A stretch of 64,000 nt of DNA from Turritopsis dohrnii (GCA_027922465.2 BQMF02000595.1:124001-188000); one strand, 5' to 3'; numbered from the stretch's first letter, positions 34,205-46,388 are shown. Notes: generated from the letters alone by a model not told the origin. Program-made: numbers and translations.

Positions 34205-34980
34205 AAAACGTGAAGTTGGTTTGGTTGTCCCAGCGCGTTATACTGCCGTTACAACAGATAAACGAACAGTTAATATTTTGTTTGAACAGTTGAAGAAAAA
34301 ATATGAAAAGTACTCTCATTTTGAGTTGAAGACTGTGACTGAAAGCATTGTTAAACGTCCCCTGTATCTTTGAAAATGTAAACTAACTGTAAAAAATAGA
34401 GGTTTTCCTTGAATAGCAATTATGGCTCCAAGCATGGGCGCTTAATTGAACTGGGCGCTTATTTGGGTAATGGGCGCTTAATCGGTCATTTACGGTATGC
34501 TGTTTTATATGAAATCTCACGTCAGGAATTGATTCAAAAACCACATATCATGGCATCCTGTTGGAAAACTGCATTGAAAAGTGACTTCAATGATCGAAAA
34601 GCAGTGGATCAATTATCTGTGAAAATACAGCCAACAGTCAACAAAGTCGTCAGTATGCTAGAGGCAAATCCTAAAGTAAAGAAGCTCAGAGAGAATCATT
34701 GGCATATTTAAAGCGCTATATAAAAGGACTTTAAATGATGAATTTCAAGAAACTATTGAAATTCTTAACAGGTGCAGATTTAATAACCGTTCAAAAAATG
34801 GAAGTCACTTTCAATTCAAACATGTCAGAAATTGGAAGACGCACCATTGCACACACATGTGGGCTATTATTGGAGAATCCAGCTATTTATAGCAATTCCT
34901 GTGAACTGCAAAAAGAATTTGCAAATATTTTACAACGCATGAAAGCCATTACAAAATTCAATGCAAGTAACAAATAACAT
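34205..34980 (+). pseudogene. Second HECT-like domain, decayed
   Basis: 34205-34373 reads YTAVTTDKRTVNILFEQL. 34500-34710 has PHIMASCWKTALK and QPTVNKVVSMLE. A shifted segment gives SLAYLKRYIKGL, and 34735-34977 has FKKLLKFLTGADLI then ARRTIAHTCG-type IGRRTIAHTCGLLLE. The last is the HECT C-lobe with the catalytic-type cysteine. It is a relative of the HECT gene at 6.3-8.5 kb but not a close copy. At least two frame breaks. Confidence 0.55.
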
Positions 34981-35362
34981 CCTCAACTCTGTTATCCAAG
35001 CAAACAAATCCAACCACCAGAAAAACAAAAAGGTTTAGTTGAATATCTCACAACAGTTTTCACCAGGTACAGCCAACAGATGTAATCTTGCTCTTTGGAA
35101 GAGGAAAACCTTACTCAAAGAAAATAGAGGTATGGAGTACAGGATTGCTTATCCAACTACCATACTGGGTCGTAAAAAAATTACAAAGACACTTTCAAAG
35201 TTATTGGAAAGCTTTAACCATATCGTACATTAAGCCGTCATCAAAAATATTCCCGTTTCGCGTCACCCGACCGACTCTGATTCAAAATTTAAAAACCCGC
35301 ATTTTTTTGTTCGATTGTTCGGTAAAATTGCGTCAAGCGCCGTGCATGTTGTATTAAGAAAA

Positions 35363-36420
35363 AATGGCGTCCGAATTAGATGAAGGGCACCACATTTTTC
35401 GATGTGATTGGTTTGAAGTTGCTGTTGCCCAGGGTGAAACGTATGAACAGGTATGTATTTTATGTTATTTAAGCAATTTTCTTTTCATTTCCACAAGTCT
35501 ATGTTGAGGAGCTTTGTTGGGAGAGCTTTTACAGCTTTTGCTTATGAGAATTCAAGAGGAGGTGTGTGGTGGATTCTTTTCGCAATGCAACCTGCCCCTT
35601 CATCTTATTGCTACTCTTTTCTTCCTCTCACTTGTATTTTAGTGTCAGATCGTTTTCAAGACTTGGGTAGAATGTAGAATGTCTGGAACTATTAGAACAT
35701 TGTGGGAAAAAGTCACAGATGAATACAAACTTATGAGTTAAACACATGTTACACCGTCAGTGGAACATCACATTCCAAAAAGGCTAATGCTATCATTGCA
35801 CCATTGAATTTGCCATTAATCAAAGTAAAAGAAAGTACATCTGTTTGGTTTTTAGTAGCTTCTTCCATAGTTGATAATAATATTGTTTCATCAGTCAGCA
35901 CAAATAAAAGAAACGCATTCAGTGTACTCATGAAAAAAAACAGTGGAACCGTTACAAAGAGTAAATGAGAATAACAACAAACATAGACTTTTTAATGACA
36001 TTGTATCTCTTCCAAGTGTAAAATTCACAGACTCGTATAAAGGTAAACTTCTTGTTGATGCTGTAGTTGAGGCATTATGGGCAATTGATACAAACCATGC
36101 CAAATTTCATACTGCCTTTTCCAATGGGCATTGTAAAAAACTGCCAAATTTTTTTGAAGATATTTATAAAAATCAATATATTTCATGGCAACAACAAAAG
36201 AAAGCCAAACCTCAGCTTAATCAAGAAAAGCTTCATAAGGTCAGCAACACCTTATTTGACCTACTAGGTCATTGGTCAAGTGAATCCCAAAATGAATTCA
36301 TAGCAGCTTGTCTAAAGCTCACTGAGTCTATTCACACATATTTTATCTATCTCAAGAAAAGTCAGAATAGGATGAATGCAGCCAATGTCCAAGAAGAATT
36401 ACAGAATGAAAGCATGCATA
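35363..36420 (+). pseudogene. Unknown spliced gene fused to BEL/Pao remnant
   Basis: Exon 1 (35363-35450) reads MASELDEGHHIFRCDWFEV and ends at a GTATGT donor. Exon 2 starts after tattttag at 35643 (CQIVFKTWVECRMSG). After a stop and frame changes the reading continues NAIIAPLNLPLIKVKES and, from 35943, RLFNDIVSLPSVKFTD, DAVVEALWAIDTNHAKFH and GHWSSESQNEFIAACL. No family recognised. The frame runs without a stop into the retropeptidase of the BEL/Pao element, probably by chance at an insertion or deletion junction. Confidence 0.4.
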
Positions 36421-39400
36421 ATCCAATACAACCATTGCTTCTAGGAGATTCTTTTGACCACGGAGCACAACTTTCTCACATCACGCCTGCTGCTCGCAAA
36501 AAGCTCAACCTTCCAACCATTGAAAAGTCAAATGTAAACATTAAGATATTTGGAGAAAAGGAAGAGTCAAAAGTTTTGGACAGTGTTAAATTTCTTGTTA
36601 AAGGGAAAGGAACCGCCAAGTCCATTTTAGTTGATGCTTTGGAAACTGACATTTGTTTACCCATTTCCGGCAGCCATTATGGATGTAACCTGGAAAAGCA
36701 ACCTCACTGAATTTAGCTGACATAAACAAAGATGGTAGTGACATGAACGTAGACGTGTTGATCGGAGCCAATTTCTACTGGAACTTTATGTCGGGGAAAG
36801 TTGTTAAACCGATGAATGGCAATGGTCCTGTTGCTTGTGAATCGACACTTGGATACGTTCTTAGTGGGCAGACAAGCATATCCAACCATCTTACCATAGT
36901 TGGCATCACTAACTTTGTACATACTACTGAAAATCTTTCGTTCGAGCCTTCAACTGCAACCTGCAAGAAAGAAACTTTCAATGCCCTCCATAACTCATGG
37001 GAGAATCCTGATGACTATGCCCCCACTGACAACCTGATTTTGGAGGAGTTCAGAAACAATCTTGAGTTTACCAACAACCGTTACCAAGTCAAACTTCCTT
37101 TCAAAGAAGAATTTCCTGACGTTGACGATAATTTTCATTGTGCGAAGAGACGTTTGCGTAGTCTCCACAACCGTTTTCAGAATGACCCGGAGCTGCACTC
37201 GGATTACAAGGACATAATTGACAAACAACATGAATCTAGAATTATTGAAGTTGTTCCTGATCCCGAAGTCGAACCATCTGTTCCTGTCCATTATTTACCC
37301 CATCAAGCCGTCGTTCGCGAGGACAAGGCAACTACCAAAGTTTGTGTTGTGTTTGATGCTAGCTCATCATCATCTAGCTCAAATGGTCAATCATTGAATT
37401 CATGTCTCCATTCTGGTCCATCATTAACCCAGTCATTGTTTGATGTGTTAGTTCGGTTTCGCTCATTTAACATTGGGTTTGTTGCAGATATTGAAAAAGC
37501 ATTTCATCAGATTTTGTTACATCCATCTCATCGTGACTATGTCAGATTTTTGTGGTTCAAAGAGTTTCGAACTGATGTTGATTTTGATGAGTTAGAACTG
37601 TCTGTTCATCGGTTTTGTCGTGTCATTTTTGGAGTCACATCATCATCATTTTTATTGCAAGCCACTCTCATTGAGCACATAAACAAACACCCAAATTCAC
37701 TTTTCATTGTCAAGCTCATCTCCTCATTGATTGTTGATGATCTCATATCGGGAGCAGACACCTCATCAGAAGCAAAAGCATTGTTCCTGGAAGCTAAGTA
37801 GCATCTTAGTGCCGCATCATTCTACCTCTACAAGTTTCAAGCCAATGATCCTGATCTCGAAACAGAAGTTTATTGCATGACCAATGATGATAAAAGTGTT
37901 GTTGACAACATCGCTCCTGAAAACAAAGTTCTTGGAATCGTTTGGGATAAACATGAAGACCAATTCGTTTTCAACCTTCACAACATCACAGAAAAATGTT
38001 GATCTGCTTCAACAAAACGTGACATTTTGTACGCTATTGCATCATTCTATGACCCTTTGGGGCTTCTCAACCCAATTATCCTGAAATGGAAATGTTTTTT
38101 CCAAAAACTCTGTGTGTCGAAAGTTGAATGGGATGTACCGTTATCAGCAGAACTGCTTGAACAGTGGACACTACTTTACTTACCACTCTTCGATTCACCT
38201 GCTATTTATGTCAACTGTCTTTACTCACCTATCCAGCCTGATGATCCAGTTGTATCACGCCAACTTCATGGATTCTGTGACGCTTCCAACAAAGCATATG
38301 GCGCTTGCATTTACATGCGGACTCTCAAACAATCAGGGCATGTTGATGTATCTCTTATCGCTTCGAAATCAAGAGTTTCACTGATCAAGCCACAAACTAT
38401 ACCCAGACTTGAGTTAATGGGTGCAGTTACGCTTGCTGAACTAGTGCATTCTGTTGAGACCACTTGTCACACTGTCACACTGTACCATTTCATCGACTAC
38501 ATGCTTGATAGATAGTACTGTTGCGTATTTTTGTATCACAAACACTAAAACATACAGCCATTTTATTCAGAACCGAGTCGACAAGATCCTGCGCTTTGTT
38601 TCGCCTTCATCCTGCGCTTTGTTTCGCCTTCATCCTGGAGATTAGTGTCATCTGAGAACAATCCCGCGGACATTGTGTCAAGAGGGACCACCCCCTTAGA
38701 ATTGAAAACAAATATTTGGTTTGAGGGTCCAGCTTTCCTGAAACTGCCTGATGATAAATGGCCATGTGTATTGAACTCTGCCGCTGCTGCTGGTGATGTA
38801 CTGGAAATCAAGAACACAACTAATACATTACTAGTAAAAAATGAAAACAAAGACGATACTGTTGATGTATTGTCCACCACCTTCAAGTTTGAAAGATTTA
38901 GTTCTTTCCAAAAATTGATCAAAGTGACAGCATATGTTCTGTTATTTATAAAGAAATCAAAATTGAAAGCCACTAAATATAACGTAAGTCGGCTTACTCC
39001 TGAAAGTGGTGCCGCAGACTCTACTGTAAGTCGGCCAACTATGTGTGTTACTGAAAATAAAACTGGTGCCGCAGACTATACCGTAAGTGGGCCAACAAAT
39101 CTTGTTAGTGAAATTGAACCTGAAGCCGGCCAAAACATGTTTTGAACCCAAACGCCGCAGAATTTAAAGTAAGTCGGCAATGGAAAACTTACAACTTGAG
39201 AAGAAAGAAGAAAGAAGATAACATTCAAATAATTAAAAATGATAAAAATGAAAATCACAAAAAAATAAATAACAAAGTTACAAAACTAATGGAAGAAGTA
39301 TTGAATACTGGTTGTGATCAAGCTTTTGATGGTCATCGTGCCCTGGATGGCAATGACACCTTGGAAAAGACAATTGAAGAAGAACCTGATTTGTTTGCTG

Positions 39401-40460
39401 TTTGTTTGGATGAAGCTGAAACCATGTGGATAAAGGAATTACAAACTATTTTCCAGAAAGAAGAGAAGTACATGAACGTTAAAAGACAACTGAACTGTTT
39501 TATGCCTATCCTGATCCACCACCACTTCCATCTGATCGTGTCAATTTTGACTTTCCGTTCAAATGCATTGGTTTGGACTATTTGGGTCCTCTCTATTTCC
39601 GTGACTCAACTGCAGAAACTTTCCTTATGAAGAAAGCGTGGATATGTCTCTTCACCTGTACTGTTTCGAGAGGCATCCATCTTGAAGTTGTCACAGACAA
39701 TACAAGCACTGCATTCATCAAAGGATACCGACGTTACGTCAGCCGACGAGGTATGCCTACCAAGATTTATTCCGACAATGCTTCGACATTCAAAAGTGAA
39801 GAGACCCAAGAGTTCATCAAATCATTACGTGACTTTGTTACAGATACTGGTGTTGCCTGGTCCTTTATCCCCCCTGCTACGCCCTGGTGGGGAGGGTTTT
39901 ATGAACGTATGGTACAACTTGTTAAACGACTCTTGAGGAAGGTACTCTTTAAAGCGAGAGTAGATCTTGATGAACTTGTTACCGTAGTGGCGGAAATCGA
40001 AAGTCTCCTCAACGATCGCCTGGTTGCAAATGAACATTCGCAGTCACAGCTGGAAACGACAGTATTGACGCCAAACCACCTCATCTATGGACGCAGATTG
40101 AACGTTTTACAACAGGAAATAGTCACGAACATTCCGTCGAACATCGCTGAACTTATTCAACGCTTTTGGAACGAATTTTGGAACGAATTTCAGCACGAAT
40201 ACATAACAACCCTGAGAGAACAACACTCGTACATTGCACGAAAGAACGGTGTTAGCGGTGTAAACGTTGGCGACGTAGTCCTCATCAAAGAGACTAAATT
40301 ACCGAGGTTGCAATGGAAGATTGCCGTTGTTAGAAACTTGAATCATTCAAAGGACGGTCTTGTTCGAAGTGTGGACTTAAAACTTACCTCGAACGGCAAG
40401 GTCATCGTGACCAGACGTGCCACAAAACTATTATGTCCCATCGAAAAGAATATTTCTTGA
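36421..40460 (+). pseudogene. BEL/Pao retrotransposon pol, broken
   Basis: Domains in order: retropeptidase (SFDHGAQLSHIT; DHG where D-S/T-G is usual), Pao-type RT (YLPHQAVVREDKATTKV, CLHSGPSLTQSLFDVL, FVADIEKAFHQILLHP, IVDDLISGAD), RNase H (HGFCDASNKAYGACIYM, SRVSLIKPQTIPRLELMGAV), integrase (GLDYLGPLYF, IYSDNASTFKS, WWGGFYERMVQL: the D, D and E are present) and a DUF5641-type tail (VGDVVLIKETKLPRLQWKIA). Breaks: near 36700, stop at 37799, shifts near 38000 and 38510, a 23-bp duplication at 38589-38634, and a deletion near 39500 removing the integrase zinc-binding region. No gag or 5' LTR is seen. Confidence 0.85.
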
Positions 40461-40509
40461 CCCATATTTTTCTAGGTTACTTTAGACTTGTCACTATTTA
40501 GAGGGGGAG

Positions 40510-40681
40510 TGTGGAATGTATTTGCCGCCTCCGCCGCCCGTAGGACGCCATTGTAGAATATAAGCGTGGTTTAAAAATATAATTTTTAGTTCACAATTAT
40601 ACAGTCCTCGTGGTCGGTCGTGTCTCCACCGTTCCCACATCTTCCTCCTATATTTTAGTATTCGAAAAAGAATGTGTTGCA
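40510..40681 (+). repeat. Probable 3' LTR of BEL/Pao element
   Basis: A polypurine tract (agagggggag) at 40500-40509 is followed by TGTGGAATG, and the segment ends TGTTGCA at 40681, so it has TG...CA boundaries. The partner 5' LTR is absent from the window, so the ends rest on the motif alone. Confidence 0.5.
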
Positions 40682-40727
40682 AGTAAGGTTTATCTTATTT
40701 ACTTTCACCACTTTTTCGTTAAAGAAG

Positions 40728-41474
40728 ATGCACTTTATGGTTTTGACTGCTTTACTTTTAGAATTAGATGAATTTGAAAAGAAGAAAGCAGGTATGCAAC
40801 TTACGCATAATTACCTTTATATGTCCCCATTTGAACACCCTGAAGGAAGCTGAATGAGAATGAATTACTACGAAATTATGTGAATGTTTCTTCGTTAGTT
40901 TGATTCATAAATATTTTATTTTTTAGTAACGAAAAGGATGGTTAAACGGGCACAGCCCTTCCAAAAACCCCTTCTGGTAAGCTATCTAAGTAATAGCTAG
41001 ATTATCTATATTTCTAATGTGCTTTTCATTCTTACGACTCCTTCCTTCATATGTTCTGGGTGTAGATACATACGCATATAAATTTTTAGATGTTGCTACA
41101 ACAAGCAAATATTCGAATAGTGAGTTTTCATTATGTTCAATCAATGTTCATGCATTATTGTATTGTATAACAATACTATTCCTTGAGCAGTGATCAGTAC
41201 ATATAAGTACGGTTATATTTTTTTTCAGATCTAATGGATGTGGATAGTGCAATAAGTAAGAGTGCAAATATTCTTATTTTTAATGAATGTATAATGTATG
41301 CATTCTTAAGACTCCTTTAACAGTTATCTTCCATATGTTTTTAGATGTTGAAAAGCCTATCACGAGTAAGCCATTTTATTTGACAACACACATAGTTCAT
41401 TTAAGTGTCTTCTTTAATCAGTCACGTGTATGATATTTTTTCAGATCTGGATGTGGAGAGTAACTGTGGAAAAA
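40728..41474 (+). CDS. Candidate micro-exon gene segment
   Basis: A frame from ATG 40728 (MHFMVLTALLLELDEFEKKK) ends at a phase-1 donor (40791, GTATGC). Downstream are four tiny AG...GT-bounded exons: 41090-41119 (30 nt), 41229-41255 (27), 41345-41365 (21) and 41445-41474 (30). All are multiples of three. Each starts AT and ends in A, so every internal junction codon is AAT. Read in phase 1 all four are open: VATTSKYSN, LMDVDSAI, VEKPIT, LDVESNCGK. A 50-nt possible exon at 40927-40976 is also open from the same donor, but ends in phase 0 and cannot be followed by the micro-exons. No known domain; acidic, probably unstructured. A tandem Helitron pair starts 11 bp after the last donor. Confidence 0.4.
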
Positions 41475-41485
41475 GTAAGATTTTA

Positions 41486-43825
41486 TCGCGCTATACTAAT
41501 CCGCAATCGTGCATCCCACTTTTATTTTAGAGGGTGATGGTTTTTTTTAAAATTTACGGTCGAAATCTTCTTAATCGTGGTCATATAGCGGTAGTTAGTC
41601 CATTCGCCAATGGGCTTATATGCCCAAATAAAAAGGCCGAAATGAAACCGTTTCCTACTGCATCAAAATGAGGGAACGGTGGCTTTGAACAAGGATCTTA
41701 TATCATCGTTTTTATTGGCTAATAAAGGAAAACTCTTGAAATGCGCTATTTTGATTGGCTGAAAAATTCATAGCAACGGAGTTTGTTAATAAGGTTCTTC
41801 ATTTCTGCTGCTCCTTTGAAGAAGAAACGAGAAAGTTTTAATAATAAAACTTTTATTGTTGTACTTTTACTGTTATTGTATTGTATTGTATTGTATTGTA
41901 AGTGAGTTATCATTTGATTGGCTGACGATTTCCAAAAAGTTCGTTGCTTTCAAACGGTTTTCATTCTCGGTTGTCAATTTGACAAAGAAACACAGGTTTG
42001 TATATACGAAGAAGGTTTATTATTATAAAACACGTTTTATAATCGTGCTTATTGCTAAACTGTTACTGTTGTTGTATTTTAGATCAATAAAAGAAAAATT
42101 AGCACATGCGTAAGTGAGTAAGATGTATTGGTGTCTTTTATTTATATGCATGTATTTAAATGTTTGTTTACAACATAAAATCACAGTGAAATGGTTTATG
42201 TCAGTGGAAACAAAGAAGAAATGCGAGTGGAAGAATGTATCCAGCACATTTTCAGGGTTACTTATTTCGTTTTAGTTATCAAATAATGTGGCTATACAGA
42301 AGAAGTGCAGTGAATGCAGAAAAAAATGATGTTTATTTACACGGTCGGTAACGAATGGTTTTAATTTTAAGTTTGTTTTGAAAAGAAACGAAAACGAGGG
42401 GGAGCGCAGTAAAAATTTGTTTTGAACTCGCGCCATTAGTTAGCAAAGAAGATTCATTTATTTACAGATCAATTAAAAATGGTTCTCATGACTGTGGAAA
42501 TGGGAAACGTGTTATGCTGTCTTATCTCATCTCAACCATATCTGCTTTTTATTAAATTTCCCTGTATATTTTATTGACGATGTTTGGTGCTTTGTCTCTC
42601 TGCCTGTCTGTCATTTATGTCTTTTGCTTTTGTTTGTATGGTTGTTGCAGTAGTAGTGTAGATTGTAGCTGTTCTTCTCTGAAATCTTTTTCTTTTAGGT
42701 CAGAAAAGAAAAAGTTATATAAACCATTAAAGAAATGAAGCACATGGTTAAATTATGATGTTGTGAGGGTTAGTTAAGACAAGAATGGATAATGTATTTC
42801 AGAAATTCATTATTATTGCTGTAATGTGATATGACTGTGCTACTAAGAAGCATTGCATTGCTGGATGGATTCTTATGTTTTGTCATGATTATGCATTATT
42901 TTGTGTTATGGTAATCGTTTACGTACTATGCCTGGGTATATAAGTTTGGCATTATGTTTTGATTTGTTACTTTTTATCTTTTCGGTATTAAATTATGGCT
43001 TTGATAGGGCATTTCATTGCATTGTTTCAATTATTCTTTTATTTTGATGTTTGGTTGTGTATTCCACGTTAAAAGTCTTTATTTAGTTTAGCTCCAGTGT
43101 TGAGTGTTGAACCTGCATTAACTTATAGCATTGGTTGATTTTATAGACTTTCCAATCAAAAACCTTTACAAATTCTATCATTGAATTTGTGTTTTTAATT
43201 AATTAAAATGCGTACTTGAATTTCCTTTTTTTTGTTTATTTTTTTTTTATTATTATTATTTTCGGTATTACAATTGAAATATTATTCTTTTTTAGGCAAT
43301 AATAAAAAAGCACAAAGAAATGAAACTCATGGTTTTAATCATGATGTTGATGGTTTTGGGAAGAACTAAATATATCATTTCAAAAATTCATTAATGGTTG
43401 CAGTCCAGTAGTAACTTTTGAACAAAAGAAAAAGTTGGAAGGTATCATTTTTGTAATATTATTCAATGTTTGGTTTTGTATGTCTGGGTAAACGGTTATG
43501 TGTTATATATTGCGTTTTTTTACATTAAAGTTACTTCTCTTCTGCGTATGAATATATATTCTGAGCCATGTTGCTATTTGTTTCTGTTTTAAATTTTCTG
43601 AATGTAAGAAATGAATTAAAAAATTAATGCCTGAAAAGAAACTAAATTAAATTCTGCGACACAATGCATACTGAACATGGGTGGCGAGCGACGCCGCCTG
43701 GGATGTTTTTGAGTTGCGATTCTATGATTTATTTTTTCGTCACGGGGTACGTACACGGGAATGGTGGATTTGACCTAATGTTTTCGAAGTTAAGTTCGGT
43801 AAAAAGTTTTTACCCGGGATACTAG
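41486..43825 (+). mobile_element. Helitron family 2, complete, first of tandem pair
   Basis: Starts TCGCGCTATACTAAT after an A and ends GGTAAAAAGTTTTTACC, CGGGATACTAG at 43825 (2340 bp). No Rep-helicase is encoded. Inside at 43679-43705 lies catgggtggcgagcgacgcc, a fossil of a family-1-type 3' end. A pentamer tract (attgt)n occupies 41871-41899. Confidence 0.8.
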
Positions 43826-46083
43826 TCTACTTATACTAATTCGCAATCGTGTGTAACACATTTAACTTAGAGAGTGTTTGTTTTTTTGTTTTTTTAATGG
43901 TCAAAATCTTCTTAATCGTGGTCATATAGCGGCAGTTCGACCACGCAAGACTTGATTTTCCGCGATTAGTATATGCTCCTCCGTTTTGTTATTTTTGGTT
44001 TGCGCAGTGGAAATCAGCCGAAAAACGTCTTTGGAGGAGTGCGAGCAATGCAATGTTAATCGTTCGAAATTTGTCAACGATCATTTTGTGAGCAAGAAAC
44101 TTCGCGGAGAAGACGTGTTTCTTTTTGTATACGAATATTTTAATTTTAATTTGATTTTTTTAGGCAGCAAATCGACGAAAGAACTGACGAAGAAACACAG
44201 GTTTGTATGCACGAAGGTATTGTTTTATTCGTTTTATTATCGGGTAGCAGGTGTAAGTGAGTTAGTTGTTTGTTTACAATGAAAAATCATATTTAGATAT
44301 ACAGAAGAAGTGCAGTGAAGTTTTTAAAAATTAGCTGCAGAAAGATCGAACGAACAAAAGGTATTATTGTAAAACTTTTATGCAGAAGAAGTGCAGTGAA
44401 GTTTTGAAAAATTGGCTGTGCAGAACGATAAGAGTTTTATTGTTTAATATTTTATATTAATAAAAGAACAGGTTTTTAAATGTTTGTTTACGTTTTAGTT
44501 ATCAAATATCGCTATACAGAAGAAAGTGCAGTGGAGAAATGCGGTTTGATGTTTATTTACACAGTAAGGAATGGTTTTAATTTAGTTTTGAAAGATTAAT
44601 TGATTTAGCTTTGAGTGGATGTCTCAGTTATTCTGTCGTTTAGTATGTGTATATGCTGCTGGATGAAAAGGAAGCCGAGAGAAATTTGTTTTGGTAACGC
44701 GCGCTATTATTACATTAAAAATGGTCCTACAGCTATGAATGTTTTTATTTCTCATGACGCTGTGGAAGTGGGGAATGTGTTTTGCTTTCTGATTGTATCT
44801 ATAGTATCTAATTTATCTCGATGCTTGATGCTTTTGTCTGCCTGCCAAAAAGTACAAAATCTACTGGAAAATACAGAAAGTTTAGCAGTTTTTCCAAACG
44901 AAGAGAGCAGTTTTATGTATTTCACTTAAAAAAATGGTAGCGAAAGTGTGTTATAAATACCTATGTATGTTTGTGCTGGAAAGTAAATAAAGTATTAGTA
45001 ATTTGTTTACAGGTATGAATATAGAAGTAAAGAGTTTAGAAGTGTTTGAAAATGTCTACAGAAGATGATCAATGCTGTTTAGTTTACTAACATGTGAATT
45101 GGCAGTGAAAGGTATCCCATTTTGTTTGAAGTTCAGCTAAAGTTAAAATAGTATAAATCTATTTAGTTATAACACAGTTGGTATGCTGGATAAATAAGAA
45201 TAAAGGGTTGTTTAACTGTTGTGAATTAGCCAGATGAGATTTTAACTCAGATTGAATATATATATATATAAATTCTGTCATCACGTTTGTGTTTTTAATT
45301 ATTATTCATAAGGTAGATGTGAATGGATTATGTATTCATTAGTTATTACTGTGCAATGAAATGTTTATGCATTATTTTGTGTTATGGTAATCGTTTACGT
45401 ACCTGGGTATATAAGTTTGGCATGATTTTATGATTTTATTTGTGACTTTTTATCTTCTGGGTAAATTTTTGTTTTAAGGATAAATGCGTAGTTGAATTTC
45501 ACTTTTTGTTGTTGTTGTTTATTTCAATATTCTTATAGCATGATCAGGTTTTCGGTATTACAATTCAAGTATTAATTTTTTAGGTAATAATAAAAAAAGC
45601 ATAAAGAAATGAAACTCATGGTTTTAATCATGACGTTGATGGTTTTGGGAAGAACAGACTATATATCATTTCAAAAATTCATTAATGGTTGCTGTATAAT
45701 GTAACTTCCACACGAAAGAAACACAGTTGGAAGGTATCAATTTGTTTTCGATTCACATTTTGTAATGTTATTCAATGTTTGGTTTCGTATGTCTGGGTAA
45801 ACAGTTCTGTGTTTTGTATTGCCATTTTTTTACATTAAAGTTACTTCTCTTCTGCGTATAAATATATTATTCTGAGCCATGTTGCTATTTGTTTCTGTTT
45901 TCAATCTTCTGAATGTAATAACAAATTAATGCCTGAAAAGAAACTTTTACACGAGTTAAATTCTGTGACACAACGCATACTGAACATGGGTGGCAAGTGA
46001 CGCGTACGTACCACAGGAATGACAGATTTGACCTAATGTTTTCAAAGTTAAGTTCGTTAAAAAGTTTTTACCCGGGATAGTAG
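43826..46083 (+). mobile_element. Helitron family 2, second of tandem pair
   Basis: Begins TCTACTTATACTAAT directly after the first copy's CTAG, with no base between, and ends cccgggatagtag at 46083 (CTAG mutated to GTAG). 2258 bp. A short frame at 43986-44282 (VEISRKTSLEECEQCN, GSKSTKELTKKHRFV) recurs in the copies at 29.8-30.0, 42.0 and 52.9 kb; it may be a captured exon. Confidence 0.8.
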
Positions 46084-46388
46084 TTCGTAAAATAATAATA
46101 AAACAATATATAAAAACAACAATAAAACAATAAGAATATTGATTAAATTCTACGCTGCAAGAAACAGGGTAGAATGAAAGTATATTTGCGGTAAACTATT
46201 AATTTTTATTGATTTATTTTAGAATTGACTTATGTGGATTTCGCAGTTTACAGGGAAAGTAACCCATGCTCCCGAACTATGGTGGCATTTCGGGTCTGGT
46301 CCCGAAATGGTGGTCGGGACCGGCCCGACTATATTTTTAATAAAAAAAATAACAATAGAAAAAATAAAAAATAAAATTTATTAAATAA
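46084..46388. other. Short interval with paired GC-rich hairpins
   Basis: No gene. Two adjacent perfect inverted repeats: CATTTCGGG-tctggt-CCCGAAATG (46286-46309) and GTCGGG-accgg-CCCGAC (46313-46329), followed by an A/T-rich run. They stand out against the AT-rich surroundings. Confidence 0.6.

Noticed and set aside
36421..40681. Endogenous retrovirus with envelope
   Set aside because: The RT, RNase H order and DUF5641 tail are BEL/Pao type, and no envelope frame follows the integrase before the LTR.
40927..40976. 50-nt exon as part of the micro-exon chain
   Set aside because: It is open after the upstream donor but ends in phase 0; the following micro-exons would hit a stop (TAA in exon 2). 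Kept only as a possible alternative exon.
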